From the NCBI RefSeq assembly GCF_032854445.1, contig NW_027018016.1, positions 53,930 through 117,929 on the forward strand: DNA of 64,000 nucleotides. Reading direction: 5' to 3'. Of this stretch, positions 37,251-51,370 are shown piece after piece. Source of the stretch: Liolophura sinensis. Lineage: Eukaryota; Mollusca; Polyplacophora; Chitonida; Chitonidae. The position numbers and the translations under genes are program-made. The notes below the pieces were generated by a model. It searched no databases. It saw nothing but the letters and a program-made list of their open reading frames with translations, and was not told the origin of the DNA. Within the stretch, counting starts at the first letter, position 1. Each line of letters starts with the position of its first letter.

Positions 37251-38765
37251 ATCATTCAATTGTCCACTACAGGCAAAAGTATTGGTCGGAGAGCAACGCG
37301 GTTTGCACCATTCGATTTGTCGTCACAAAATACGTCGGATTAGCCTCTTACCAGCAGCACTGGAACAATTTTTCCACTTTTGCATTTTTGCCTGGTTTTT
37401 TTGTTAATTGAAATCGGCTACACTGTACTCTGTACAATCGCGACTGGTCATTACTATATTCAACTTTTGACTATAAGATATGTGCCCTTCGGTAGCCCAG
37501 AAGACCTGAAATCTTTGGGCCAAGCCCATTTAAACTCACCCAGCAGTTGTCTTATTTCTAAGTGCAAGACAATCTCAATGTCTTTATCTACGTGTAGAAA
37601 AACCACACCATTTGTACATGAAAAACACAAGGTACTTGATACAGTCTGCTGTAAAAAGTACAACTGAACACTGACCCACTTCAGTAAGGTGCCAAAAGAT
37701 GCGGAATTGAGCCAGGCATCGGCAGCTGTTGACAAATTGCAAATTTCCCTGGTTTCCATGGAGTAAGAGCCGTTGCTGGGCACGTGATTATGACATAAAT
37801 GATCATTCAGTTGTCACTACAGGGAAAAGTATTAGTCGGAAAGCAACGCGGTTTTCGCCATTCGATTTCTCGTCACAAAATACGTCGGATTAGCCTCTTA
37901 CCAGCAGCACTGGAACAGGTTTTTCCACTTTTGCATTTTTACCTGGTCTTTTTGATAATTGAAATCGGCTACACTGTACTCTGTACAATCGCGACTGGTC
38001 ATTACTATATTCAACTTTTGACTATATGTTATGTGCCCTTCGGTAGCCCAGAAGACGTCAAATCTTTGGGCTAAGCCCATTTAACTCACCCAGCAATTGC
38101 CTTACTTCTAAGTGCAAGACAATCTCAATGTCTTTATCTACGTGTAGAAAAACCACACCATTTGTACATAAAAAACACAAGGTACTTGATACAGTCTGCT
38201 GTAAAAAGTACAACTGACCACAGGACCCACATGAATGAGGTGCCAAAAGATGCGGAATTCAGCCAGGCATCGGCAGCTGTTGAAAAATTGCAAATTTCCC
38301 TGGTTTCCATGGAGTAAGAGCCCTTGCTGGGCGCGTAATTATGACATAAATGATCATTCAATTGTCACTACAGGCAAAAGTATTGGTCGGAGAGCAACGC
38401 GGTTTTGCACCATTCGATTTGTCGTCACAAAATACGTCGGATTAGCCTCTTACCAGCAGCACTGGAACAATTTTTCCAATTTTGCATTTTTTGCCTGGTC
38501 TTTTTGTTAATTGAAATCAGCTACACTGTACTATGTACCATCGCGACTGGTCCATTACTATATTCAACTTTTGACTATATGTTATGTGCCCTTCGGTAGC
38601 CGAGAAGACGTCAATCTTTGGGCTAAGCCCATTTAACTCACCCAGGAATTGTCTTACTTCTAAGTCCAAGACAATCTCAATGCCTTTATCTACGTGTAGA
38701 AAAACCAGACCATTTGTACATAAAAAACACAAGGTACTTGATACAGTCTGCTGTAAAAAGTACTA
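37111..38765. other. Cluster of private one-base indels (likely consensus error)
   Basis: Fourteen single-base changes in length, thirteen of them insertions, lie in 1.65 kb. Examples are GAAACACTG at 37110, CAGGGCATC at 37157, GTAAAGAGCC at 37211, TTTAAACTC at 37530, GGTCCATTAC at 38549 and TACTAACTG at 38761. The 3-mer sister at 38.9-40.5 kb reads normally at all but the 37919 register. Landmark spacings here are 555, 551 and 553. Confidence 0.8.
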
Positions 38766-40550
38766 ACTGAACACTGACCCACTTCAGTAAGGTGCCAAAA
38801 GATTCGGAATTGAGCCAGGCATCGGCAGCTGTTGAAAAATTGCAAATTTCCCTGGTTTCCATGGAGTAAGAGCCGTTGCTACGCACGTGATTATGACATA
38901 AATGATCATTGAATTGTCGCTACAGCCAAAAGTATTGGTCGGAGAGCAACGCGGATTGCACCATTCCATTTCTCGTCACAAAATACGTCGGATTAGCCTC
39001 TTACCAGCAGCACTGGAACAGTTGTTCCACTTTTGCATTTTTGCCTGGTCTTTTTGTTAATTGAAATCGGCTACACTGTACTCTGTACAATCGCGACTGG
39101 TCATTACTATATTCAACTTTTGACTATAAGATATGTGCCCTTCGGTAGCCCAGAAGACCTGAAATCTTTGGGCCAAGCCCATTTAACTCACCCAGCAGTT
39201 GTCTTATTTCTAAGTGCAAGACAATCTCAATGTCTTTATCTACGTGTAGAAAAACCACACCATTTGTACATGAAAAACACAAGGTACTTGATACAGTCTG
39301 CTGTAAAAAGTACAACTGAACACTGACCCACTTCAGTAAGGTGCCAAAAGATGCGGAATTGAGCCAGGCATCGGCAGCTGTTGAAAAATTGCAAATTTCC
39401 CTGGTTTCCATGGAGTAAGAGCCGTTGCTGGGCACGTGATTATGACATAAATGATCATTCAATTGTCACTACAGGCAAAAGTATTAGTCGGAAAGCAACG
39501 CGGTTTGCGCCATTCGATTTCTCGTCACAAAATACGTCGGATTAGCCTCTTACCAGCAGCACTGGAACAGTTTTTTCCACTTTTGCATTTTTACCTGGTC
39601 TTTTTGATAATTGAAATCGGCTACACTGTACTCTGTACAATCGCGACTGGTCATTACTATATTCAACTTTTGACTATATGTTATGTGCCCTTCGGTAGCC
39701 CAGAAGACCTGAAATCTTTGGGCTAAGCCCATTTAACTCACCCAGCAATTGCCTTACTTCTAAGTGCAAGACAATCTCAATGTCTTTATCTACGTGTAGA
39801 AAAACCACACCATTTGTACATAAAAAACACAAGGTACTTGATACAGTCTGCTGTAAAAAGTACAACTGACCACAGACCCACATGAATGAGGTGCCAAAAG
39901 ATGCGGAATTCAGCCAGGCATCGGCAGCTGTTGAAAAATTGCAAATTTCCCTGGTTTCCATGGAGTAAGAGCCCTTGCTGGGCGCGTAATTATGACATAA
40001 ATGATCATTCAATTGTCACTACAGGCAAAAGTATTGGTCGGAGAGCAACGCGGTTTGCACCATTCGATTTGTCGTCACAAAATACGTCGGATTAGCCTCT
40101 TACCAGCAGCACTGGAACAATTTTTCCAATTTTGCATTTTTGCCTGGTCTTTTTGTTAATTGAAATCAGCTACACTGTACTATGTACCATCGCGACTGGT
40201 CATTACTATATTCAACTTTTGACTATATGTTCTGTGCCCTTCGGTAGCCGAGAAGACGTCAAATCTTTGGGCTAAGCCCATTTAACTCACCCAGCAATTG
40301 CCTTACTTCTAAGTCCAAGACAATCTCAATGTCTTTATCTACGTGTAGAAAAACCAGACCATTTGTACATAAAAAACACAAGGTACTTGATACAGTCTGC
40401 TGTAAAAAGTACAACTGAACACTGACCCACTTCAGTAAGGTGCCAAAAGATTCGGAATTGAGCCAGGCATCGGCAGCTGTTGAAAAATTGCAAATTTCCC
40501 TGGTTTCCATGGAGTAAGAGCCGTTGCTACGCACGTGATTATGACATAAA
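37250..40550. repeat. 3-mer higher-order repeat, about 1650 bp unit, two copies
   Basis: Sequence 37.25-38.9 kb recurs at 38.9-40.55 kb. Shared marks are GGAAAGCAACG, TTGATAATTG, AGCCCTTGCTGG, GCGCGTAATT and TCCAATTTTGC. The offset shrinks from 1653 to 1648 across the block because the left copy carries extra single bases. One state difference is visible: GACGTC near 38055 against GACCTG near 39706. Confidence 0.88.
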
Positions 40551-43060
40551 TGATCATTGAATTGTCGCTACAGCCAAAAGTATTGGTCGGAGAGCAACGC
40601 GGATTGCACCATTCGATTTCTCGTCACAAAATACGTCGGATTAGCCTCTTACCAGCAGCACTGGAACAGTTGTTCCACTTTTGCATTTTTGCCTGGTCTT
40701 TTTGTTAATTGAAATCGGCTACACTGTACTCTGTACAATCGCTACTGGTCATTACTATATTCAACTTTTGACTATAAGTTATGTGCCCTTCGGTAGCCCA
40801 GAAGACGTCAAATCTTTGGGCTCAGCCCATTTAACTCACCCAGCAATTGCCTTACCTTTAAGTCGAAGACAATCTCAATGTCTTTATCTACGTGTAGAAA
40901 AACCACACCATTTGTACATGAAAAACACAAGGTACTTGATACAGTCTGCTGTAAAAAGTACAACTGAACACTGACCCACTTCAGTAAGGTGCCAAAAGAT
41001 TCGGAATTGAGCCAGGCATCGGCAGCTGTTAAAAAATTGGAAATATCCCTGATTTCCATGGAGTAAGAGCCGTTGCTGGGCACGTGATTATGACATCAAT
41101 GATCATTCAATTGTCGCTACAGCCAAAAGTATTGGTCGGAGAGCAACGCGGTTTGCACCATTCGATTTGTCGTCACAAAATACGTCGGATTAGCCTCTTA
41201 CCAGCAGCACTGGAACAATTTTTCTAATTTTGCATTTTTGCCTGGTCTTTTTGTTAATTGAAATCGGCTACACTGTACTCTGTACAATCGCGACTGGTCA
41301 TTACTATATTCAACTTTTGACTATAAGTTATGTGCCCTTCGGTAGCCCAGAAGACCTGAAATCTTTGGGCCAAGCCCATTTAACCTACCCAGCAATTGCC
41401 TTACTTCTAAGTCCAAGACAATCTCAATGTCTTTATCTACGTGTAGAAAAACCACACCATTTGTACGTGAAAAACACAAGGTACTTGATACAGTCTGCTG
41501 TAAAAAGTACAACTGAACACTGACCCACTTCAGTAAGGTGCCAAAAGATGCGGAATTGAGCCAGGCATCGGCAGCTGTTGAAAAATTGCAAATTTCCCTG
41601 GTTTCCATGGAGTAAGAGCCGTTGCTGGGCACGTGATTATGACATAAATGATCATTCAATTGTCACTACAGGCAAAAGTATTGGTCGGAGAGCAACGCGG
41701 TTTGCACCATTCGATTTGTCGTCACAAAATACGTCGGATTAGCCTCTTACCAGCAGCACTGGAACAGTTTTTCCACTTTTGCATTTTTACCTGGTCTTTT
41801 TGTTAATTGAAATCGGCTACACTGTACTCTGTACAATCGCGACTGGTCATTACTATATTCAACTTTTGACTATAAGTTATGTGCCCTTCGCTAGCCCAGA
41901 AGACGTCAAATCTTTGGGCTAAGCCCATTTAACTCACCCAGCAATTGTGTTACTTCTAAGTGCAAGACAATCTCAATGTCTTTATCTACGTGTAGGAAAA
42001 CCACACCATTTGTACATAAAAAACACAAGGTACTTGATACAGTCTGCTGTAAAAAGTACAACTGACCACAGACCCGCATGAATAAGGTGCCTAAAGATGC
42101 GGAATTGAGCCAGGTATCGGCAGCTGTTGAAAAATTGCAAATTTCCCTGGTTTCCATGGAGTAAGAGCCGTTGCTGGGCACGTGATTATGACATAAATGA
42201 TCATTCAATTGTCACTACAGGCAAAAGTATTGGTCGGAGAGCAACGCGGTTTGCACCATTCGATTTGTCGTCACAAAATACGTCGGATTAGCCTCTTACC
42301 AGCAGCACTGGAACAATTTTTCCAATTTTGCATTTTTGCCTGGTCTTTTTGTTAATTGAAATCGGCTACACTGTACTCTGTACAATCGCGACTGGTCATT
42401 ACTATATTCAACTTTTGACTATAAGTTATGTGCCCTTCGGTAGCCCAGAAGACCTGAAATCTTTGGGCCAAGCCCATTTAACCTACCCAGCAATTGCCTT
42501 ACTTCTAAGTCCAAGACAATCTCAATGTCTTTATCTACGTGTAGAAAAACCACACCATTTGTACGTGAAAAACACAAGGTACTTGATGCAGTCTGCTGTA
42601 AAAAGTACAACTGAACACTGACCCACTTCAGTAAGGTGCCAAAAGATTCGGAATTGAGCCAGGCATCGGCAGCTGTTGAAAAATTGCAAATTTCCCTGGT
42701 TTCCATGGAGTAAGAGCCGTTGCTGGGCGCGTGATTATGACATAAATGATCATTCAATTGTCACTACAGGCAAAAGTATTGGTCGGAGAGCAACGCGGTT
42801 TGCACCATTCGATTTCTCGTCACAAAATACGTCGGATTAGCCTCTTACCAGCAGCACTGGAACAGTTTTTCCAATTTTGCATTTTTGCCTGGTCTTTTTG
42901 TTAATTGAAATCAGCTACACTGTACTATGTACCATCGCGACTGGTCATTACTATATTTAACTTTTGACTATATGTTATGTGCCCTTCGGTAGCCGAGAAG
43001 ACGTCAAATCTTTGGGCTAAGCCCATTTAACTCACCCAGCAATTGTCTTACTTCTAAGTC
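40223..43060. repeat. Long-range copy with one extra monomer (partner 51754-54050)
   Basis: The left part aligns to 51.75-52.65 kb at offset 11531, the right part at offset 10983. The change of 548 equals one monomer. The unit around 41230-41778 is therefore absent from the partner. Shared marks are GACCCGCATG, GTGCCTAAAGAT and CTATATTTAAC. Confidence 0.82.
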
Positions 43061-45318
43061 CAAGACAATCTCAATGTCTTTACCTACGTGTAGAAAAACC
43101 AGACCATTTGTACGTGAACAACACAAGGTACTTGATACAGTCTGCTGTAAAAAGTACAACTGAACACTGACCCACTTCAGTAAGGTGCCAAAAGATGCGG
43201 AATTCAGCCAGGCATCGGCAGCTGTTGAAAAATTGCAAATTTCCCTGGTTTCCATGGAGTAAGAGCCGTTGCTGGGCACGTGATTATGACATCAATGATC
43301 ATTGAATTGTCGCTACAGCCAAAAGTATAGGTCGGAGAGCAACGCGGTTTGCACCATTCGATTTCTCGTCACAAAATACGTCGGATTAGCCTCTTACCAG
43401 CAACACTGGAACAATTTTTCCAATTTTCCATTTTTGCCTGGTCTTTTTGTTAATTGAAATCAGCTACACTGTACTCTGTACCATCGCGACTGGTCATTAC
43501 TATATTCAACTTTTGACTATATGTTATGTGCCCTTCGGTAGCCGAGAAGACGTCAACTCTTTGGGCTAAGCCCATTTAACTCACCCAGCAATTGCCTTAC
43601 TTCTAAGTCCAAGACAATCTCAATGTCTTTATCTACGTGTAGAAAAACCAGACCATTTGTACATAAAAAACACAAGGTACTTGATACAGTCTGCTGTAAA
43701 AAGTACAACTGAACACTGACCCACTTCAGTAAGGTGCCAAAAGATGCGGAATTGAGCCAGGCATCGGCAGCTGTTGACAAATTGCAAATTTCCCTGGTTT
43801 CCATGGAGTAAGAGCCGTTGCTACGCACGTGATGATGACATAAATGATCATTGAATTGTCGCTACAGCCAAAAGTATTGGTCGGAGAGCAACGCGGATTG
43901 CACCATTCGATTTCTCGTCACAAAATACGTCGGATTAGCCTCTTACTAGTAGCACTGGAACAGTTTTTCCACTTTTGCATTTTTGCCTGGTCTTTTTGTT
44001 AATTGAAACCGGCTACACTGTACTCTGTACAATCGCGACTGGTCATTACTATATTCAACTTTTGACTATAAGTTATGTGCCCTTCGGTAGCCCAGAAGAC
44101 GTCAAATCTTTGGGCTAAGCCCATTTAACTCACCCAGCAATTGCCTTACTCCTAAGTCGAAGACAATCTCAATGTCTTTATCTACGTGTAGAAAAACCAC
44201 ACCATTTGTACATGAAAAACACAAGGTACTTGATACAGTCTGCTGTAAAAAGTACAACTGAACACTGACCCACTTCAGTAAGGTGCCAAAAGATTCGGAA
44301 TTGAGCCAGGCATCGGCAGCTGTTAAAAAATTGGAAATATGCCTGATTTCCATGGAGTAAGAGCCGTTGCTGGGCACGTGATTATGACATCAATGATCAT
44401 TCAATTGTCGCTACAGCCAAAAGTATTGGTCGGAGAGCAACGCGGATTGCACCATTCGATTTCTCGTCACAAAATACGTCGGATTAGCCTCTTACCAGCA
44501 GCACTGGAACAGTTGTTCCACTTTTGCATTTTTACCTGGTCTTTTTGTTAATTGAAATCGGCTACACTGTACTCTGTACAATCGCGACTGGTCATTACTA
44601 TATTCAACTTTTGACTATAAGTTATGTGCCCTTCGCTAGCCCAGAAGACGTCAAATCTTTGGGCTAAGCCCATTTAACTCACCCAGCAATTGTCCTACTT
44701 CTAAGTCCAAGACAATCTCAATGTCTTTTTCTACGTGTAGAAAAACCACACCATTTGTACATAAAAAACACAAGGTACTTGATACAGTGTGCTGTAAAAA
44801 GTACAAATAAACACTGACCCACATTTATAAGGTGCCAAAAGATGCGGAATTGGGCCAGGCATCGGCAGCTGTTAAAAAATTGGAAATATCCCTGGTTTCC
44901 ATGGAATAAGAGCCGTTGCTACGCACGTGATTATGACATCAATGATCATTCAATTGTCGCTACAGCCAAAAGTATTGGTCGGAGAGCAACGCGGTTTGCA
45001 CCATTCGATTTCTCGTCACAAAATACGTCGGATTAGCCTCTTACCAGCAGCACTGGAACAGTTGTTCCACTTTTGCATTTTTACCTGGTCTTTTTGTTAA
45101 TTGAAATCGGCTACACTGTACTCTGTACAATCGCGACTGGTCATTACTATATTCAACTTTTGACTATAAGTTATGTGCCCTTCGCTAGCCCAGAAGACCT
45201 GAAAATCTTTGGGCTAAGCCCATTTAACTCACCCAGCAATTGCCTTACTTCTAAGTGCAAGACAATCTCAATGTCTTTATGTACGTGTAGAAAAACCACA
45301 CCATTTGTACGTGAAAAA
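40551..45318. repeat. Mixed monomers related to 51.8-54.1 kb
   Basis: About 8.7 monomers. The segments starting 41230 and 42328 are similar at a two-monomer offset, sharing TTAACCTACCC. The zone 40.2-43.1 kb pairs with 51.8-54.1 kb. No gene is seen. Confidence 0.83.
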
Positions 45319-48300
45319 CACAAGGTACTTGATACAGTCTGCTGTAAAAAGTACAACTAAACACTGACCCACATTTATAAGGTGCCAAAAGATGCGGAAT
45401 TGGGCCAGGCATCGGCAGCTGTTAAAAAATTGGAAATATCCCTGGTTTCCATGGAGTAAGAGCCGTTGCTGGGCACGTGATTATGACATCAATGATCATT
45501 GAATTGTCGCTACAGCCAAAAGTATTAGTCGGAGAGCAACGCGGTTTGCACCATTCGATTTCTCGTCACAAAATACGTCGGATTAGCCTCTTACCAGCAG
45601 CACTGGAACAGTTTTTCCACTTTTGCATTTTTGCCTGGCCTTTTTGTTAATTGAAATCGGCTACACTGTACTCTGTACCATCGCGACTGGTCATTACTAT
45701 ATTCAACTTTTGACTATATGTTATGTGCCCTTCGGTAGCCGAGAAGACGTCAACTCTTTGGGCTAAGCCCATTTAACTCACCCAGCAATTGCCTTACTTC
45801 TAAGTCCAAGACAATCTCAATGTCTTTATCTACGTGTAGAAAAACCAGACCATTTGTACATAAAAAACACAAGGTACTTGATACAGTCTGCTGTAAAAAG
45901 TACAACTGAACACTGACCCACTTCAGTAAGGTGCCAAAAGATTCGGAATTGAGCCAGGCATCGGCAGCTGTTGACAAATTGCAAATTTCCCTGGTTTCCA
46001 TGGAGTAAGAGCCGTTGCTGTGCACGTGATGATGACATAAATGATCATTGAATTGTCGCTACAGCCAAAAGTATTGGTCGGAGAGCAACGCGGATTGCAC
46101 CATTCGATTTCTCGTCACAAAATACGTCGGATTAGCCTCTTACTAGTAGCACTGGAACAGTTTTTCCACTTTTGCATTTTTGCCTGGTCTTTTTGTTAAT
46201 TGAAACCGGCTACACTGTACTCTGTACAATCGCGACTGGTCATTACTATATTCAACTTTTGACTATAAGTTATGTGCCCTTCGGTAGCCCAGAAGACGTC
46301 AAATCTTTGGGCTAAGCCCATTTAACTCACCCAGCAATTGTCTTACTTCTAAGTGCAAGACAATCTCAATGTCTTTATCTACGTGTAGAAAAACCAGACC
46401 ATTTGTACATAAAAAACACAAGGTACTTGATACAGTCTGCTGTAAAAAGTACAACTAAACACTGACCCACTTTAGTAAAGTGCCAAAAGATGCGGAATTG
46501 GGGCAGGCATCGGCAGCTGTTAAAAAATTGCAAATTTCCCTGGTTTCCATGGAATAAGAGCCGTTGCTGGGCACGTGATTATGACATCAATAATCATTGA
46601 ATTGTCGCTACAGCCAAAAGTATTGGTCGGAGAGCAACGTGGATTGCACCATTCGATTTCTCGTCACAAAATACGTCGGATTAGCCTCTTACCAGCAGCA
46701 CTGGAACAGTTGTTCCACTTTTGCATTTTTGCCTGGTCTTTTTGTTAATTGAAATCGGCTACACTGTACTCTGTACAATCGCGACTGGTCATTACTATAT
46801 TCAACTTTTGACTATAAGTTATGTGCCCTTCGGTAGCCCAGAAGACGTCAAATCTTTGGGCCAAGCCCATTTAACTCACCCAGCAATTGCCTTACTTCTA
46901 AGTCGAAGACAATCTCAATGTCTTTATCTACGTGTAGAAAAACCACACCATTTGTACATGAAAAACACAAGGTACTTGATACAGTCTGCTGTAAAAAGTA
47001 CAACTGAACACTGACCCACTTCAGTAAGGTGCCAAAAGATTCGGAATTGAGCCAGGCATCGGCAGCTGTTAAAAAATTGGAAATATCCCTGATTTCCATG
47101 GAGTAAGAGCCGTTGCTGGGCACGTGATTATGACATCAATGATCATTCAATTGTCGCTACAGCCAAAAGTATTGGTCGGAGAGCAACGCGGATTGCACCA
47201 TTCGATTTCTCGTCACAAAATACGTCGGATTAGCCTCTTACCAGCAGCACTGGAACAGTTGTTCCACTTTTGCATTTTTACCTGGTCTTTTTGTTAATTG
47301 AAATCGGCTACACTGTACTCTGTACAATCGCGACTGGTCATTACTATATTCAACTTTTGAGTATAAGTTATGTGCCCTTCGCTAGCCCAGAAGACGTCAA
47401 ATCTTTGGGCTAAGCCCATTTAACTCACCCAGCAATTGTCCTACTTCTAAGTCCAAGACAATCTCAATGTCTTTTTCTACGTGTAGAAAAACCACACCAT
47501 TTGTACATAAAAAACACAAGGTACTTGATACAGTCTGCTGTAAAAAGTACAACTAAACACTGACCCACATTTATAAGGTGCCAAAAGATGCGGAATTGGG
47601 CCAGGCATCGGCAGCTGTTAAAAAATTGGAAATATCCCTGGTTTCCATGGAGTAAGAGCCGTTGCTACGCACGTGATTATGACATCAATGATCATTGAAT
47701 TGTCGCTACAGCCAAAAGTATTAGTCGGAGAGCAACGCGGTTTGCACCATTCGATTTCTCGTCACAAAATACGTCGGATTAGCCTCTTACCAGCAGCACT
47801 GGAACAGTTTTTCCACTTTTGCATTTTTGCCTGGCCTTTTTGTTAATTGAAATCGGCTACACTGTACTCTGTACCATCGCGACTGGTCATTACTATATTC
47901 AACTTTTGACTATATGTTATGTGCCCTTCGGTAGCCGAGAAGACGTCAACTCTTTGGGCTAAGCCCATTTAACTCACCCAGCAATTGCCTTACTTCTAAG
48001 TGCAAGACAATCTCAATGTCTTTATCTACGTGTAGAAAAACCAGACCATTTGTACATAAAAAACACAAGGTACTTGATACAGTCTGCTGTAAAAAGTACA
48101 ACTGAACACTGACCCACTTCAGTAAGGTGCCAAAAGATTCGGAATTGAGCCAGGCATCGGCAGCTGTTGACAAATTGCAAATTTCCCTGGTTTCCATGGA
48201 GTAAGAGCCGTTGCTGTGCACGTGATGATGACATAAATGATCATTGAATTGTCGCTACAGCCAAAAGTATTGGTCGGAGAGCAACGCGGATTGCACCATT

Positions 48301-49742
48301 CGATTTCTCGTCACAAAATACGTCGGATTAGCCTCTTACTAGTAGCACTGGAACAGTTTTTCCACTTTTGCATTTTTGCCTGGTCTTTTTGTTAATTGAA
48401 ACCGGCTACACTGTACTCTGTACAATCGCGACTGGTCATTACTATATTCAACTTTTGACTATAAGTTATGTGCCCTTCGGTAGCCCAGAAGACGTCAAAT
48501 CTTTGGGCTAAGCCCATTTAACTCACCCAGCAATTGTCTTACTTCTAAGTGCAAGACAATCTCAATGTCTTTATCTACGTGTAGAAAAACCAGACCATTT
48601 GTACATAAAAAACACAAGGTACTTGATACAGTCTGCTGTAAAAAGTACAACTAAACACTGACCCACTTTAGTAAAGTGCCAAAAGATGCGGAATTGGGCC
48701 AGGCATCGGCAGCTGTTAAAAAATTGCAAATTTCCCTGGTTTCCATGGAATAAGAGCCGTTGCTGGGCACGTGATTATGACATCAATAATCATTGAATTG
48801 TCGCTACAGCCAAAAGTATTGGTCGGAGAGCAACGCGGATTGCACCATTCGATTTCTCGTCACAAAATACGTCGGATTAGCCTCTTACCAGCAGCACTGG
48901 AACAGTTGTTCCACTTTTGCATTTTTGCCTGGTCTTTTTGTTAATTGAAATCGGCTACACTGTACTCTGTACAATCGCGACTGGTCATTACTATATTCAA
49001 CTTTTGACTATAAGTTATGTGCCCTTCGGTAGCCCAGAAGACGTCAAATCTTTGGGCCAAGCCCATTTAACTCACCCAGCAATTGCCTTACTTCTAAGTC
49101 GAAGACAATCTCAATGTCTTTATCTACGTGTAGAAAAACCACACCATTTGTACATGAAAAACACAAGGTACTTGATACAGTCTGCTGTAAAAAGTACAAC
49201 TGAACACTGACCCACTTCAGTAAGGTGCCAAAAGATTCGGAATTGAGCCAGGCATCGGCAGCTGTTAAAAAATTGGAAATATCCCTGATTTCCATGGAGT
49301 AAGAGCCGTTGCTGGGCACGTGATTATGACATTAATGATCATTCAATTGTCGCTACAGCCAAAAGTATTGGTCGGAGAGCAACGCGGATTGCACCATTCG
49401 ATTTCTCGTCACAAAATACGTCGGATTAGCCTCTTACCAGCAGCACTGGAACAGTTGTTCCACTTTTGCATTTTTACCTGGTCTTTTTGTTAATTGAAAT
49501 CGGCTACACTGTACTCTGTACAATCGCGACTGGTCATTACTATATTCAACTTTTGAGTATAAGTTATGTGCCCTTCGCTAGCCCAGAAGACGTCAAATCT
49601 TTGGGCTAAGCCCATTTAACTCACCCAGCAATTGTCCTACTTCTAAGTCCAAGACAATCTCAATGTCTTTTTCTACGTGTAGAAAAACCACACCATTTGT
49701 ACATAAAAAACACAAGGTACTTGATACAGTCTGCTGTAAAAA
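45319..49742. repeat. 4-mer higher-order repeat, 2196 bp unit, two copies
   Basis: Sequence 45319-47546 is repeated at 47515-49742. Shared marks are CTGGCCTTTTTG, GACGTCAACTC, GTGATGATGAC, AGTAAAGTGCC and GAGTATAAG. Differences are few, for example CTGGGCAC against CTACGCAC near 45468/47664, and GTCCAAG against GTGCAAG near 45805/48001. Confidence 0.9.
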
Positions 49743-51370
49743 GTACAAATAAACACTGACCCACATTTATAAGGTGCCAAAAGATGCGGAATTGGGCCAG
49801 GCATCGGCAGCTGTTAAAAAATTGGAAATATCCCTGGTTTCCATGGAATAAGAGCCGTTGCTACGCACGTGATTATGACATCAATGATCATTCAATTGTC
49901 GCTACAGCCAAAAGTATTGGTCGGAGAGCAACGCGGTTTGCACCATTCGATTTCTCGTCACAAAATACGTCGGATTAGCCTCTTACCAGCAGCACTGGAA
50001 CAGTTGTTCCACTTTTGCATTTTTACCTGGTCTTTTTGTTAATTGAAATCGGCTACACTGTACTCTGTACAATCGCGACTGGTCATTACTATATTCAACT
50101 TTTGACTATAAGTTATGTGCCCTTCGCTAGCCCAGAAGACCTGAAAATCTTTGGGCTAAGCCCATTTAACTCACCCAGCAATTGCCTTACTTCTAAGTGC
50201 AAGACAATCTCAAAGTCTTTATGTACGTGTAGAAAAACCACACCATTTGTACGTGAAAAACACAAGGTACTTGATACAGTCTGCTGTAAAAAGTACAACT
50301 GAACACTGACCCACTTCAGTAAGGTGCCAAAAGATGCGGAATTGAGCCAGGCATCGGCAGCTGTTGAAAAATTGGAAATATCCCTGGTTTCCATGGAGTA
50401 AGAGCCGTTGCTGGGCATGTGATTATGACATAAATGATCATTCAATTGTCACTACAGCCAAAGGTATTGGTCGGAGAGCAACGCGGTTTGCACCATTCGA
50501 TTTCCCGTCACAAAATACGTCGGATTAGCCTCTTACCAGCAGCACTGGAACAGTTTTTCCACTTTTGCATTTTTACCTGGTCTTTTTGTTAATTGAAATC
50601 GGCTACACTGTACTCTGTACAATCGCGACTGGTCATTACTATATTCAACTTTTGACTATAAGTTATGTGCCCTTCGCTAGCCCAGAAGACGTCAAATCTT
50701 TGGGCTAAGCCCATTTAACTCACCCAGCAATTGTCTTACTTCTAAGTCCAAGACAATCTCAATGTCTTTATCTACGTGTAGGAAAACCACACCATTTGTA
50801 CATAAAAAACACAAGGTACTTGATACAGTCTGCTGTAAAAAGTACAACTGACCACAGACCCACATGAATAAGGTGCCAAAAGATGCGGAATTGAGCCAGG
50901 TATCGGCAGCTGTTGAAAAATTGCAAATTTCCCTGGTTTCCATGGAGTAAGAGCCGTTGCTGGGCACGTGATTATGACATAAATGATCATTCAATTGTCA
51001 CTACAGGCAAAAGTATTGGTCGGAGAGCAACGTGGTTTGCACCATTCGATTTGTCGTCACAAAATACGTCGGATTAGCCTCTTACCAGCAGCACTGGAAC
51101 AATTTTTCCAATTTTGCATTTTTGCCTGGTCTTTTTGTTAATTGAAATCGGCTACACTGTACTCTGTACAATCGCGACTGGTCATTACTATATTCAACTT
51201 TTGACTATAAGTTATGTGCCCTTCGCTAGCCCAGAAGACCTGAAATCTTTGGGCCAAGCCCATTTAACCCACCCAGCAATTGTATTACTTCTAAGTCCAA
51301 GACAATCTCAATGTCTTTATCTACGTGTAGAAAAACCAGACCATTTGTACGTGAACAACACAAGGTACTT
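46712..51370. repeat. Long-range duplication, left copy (partner 59342-64000)
   Basis: Eight and a half monomers in the same order as 59342-64000, at an offset of 12630 bp (23 monomers plus 3). Rare marks GAGTATAAG, AAATAAACAC, GGCATGTG and TTTCCCGTC fall in matching registers. The right partner carries twelve private one-base indels in its last 1.1 kb, and this copy carries none of them. Confidence 0.88.

Noticed and set aside
37799-38599. Fused or longer reading frames around 36-39 kb and 63 kb
   Set aside because: They exist only because private one-base indels shift the frame. Sister copies lack them.
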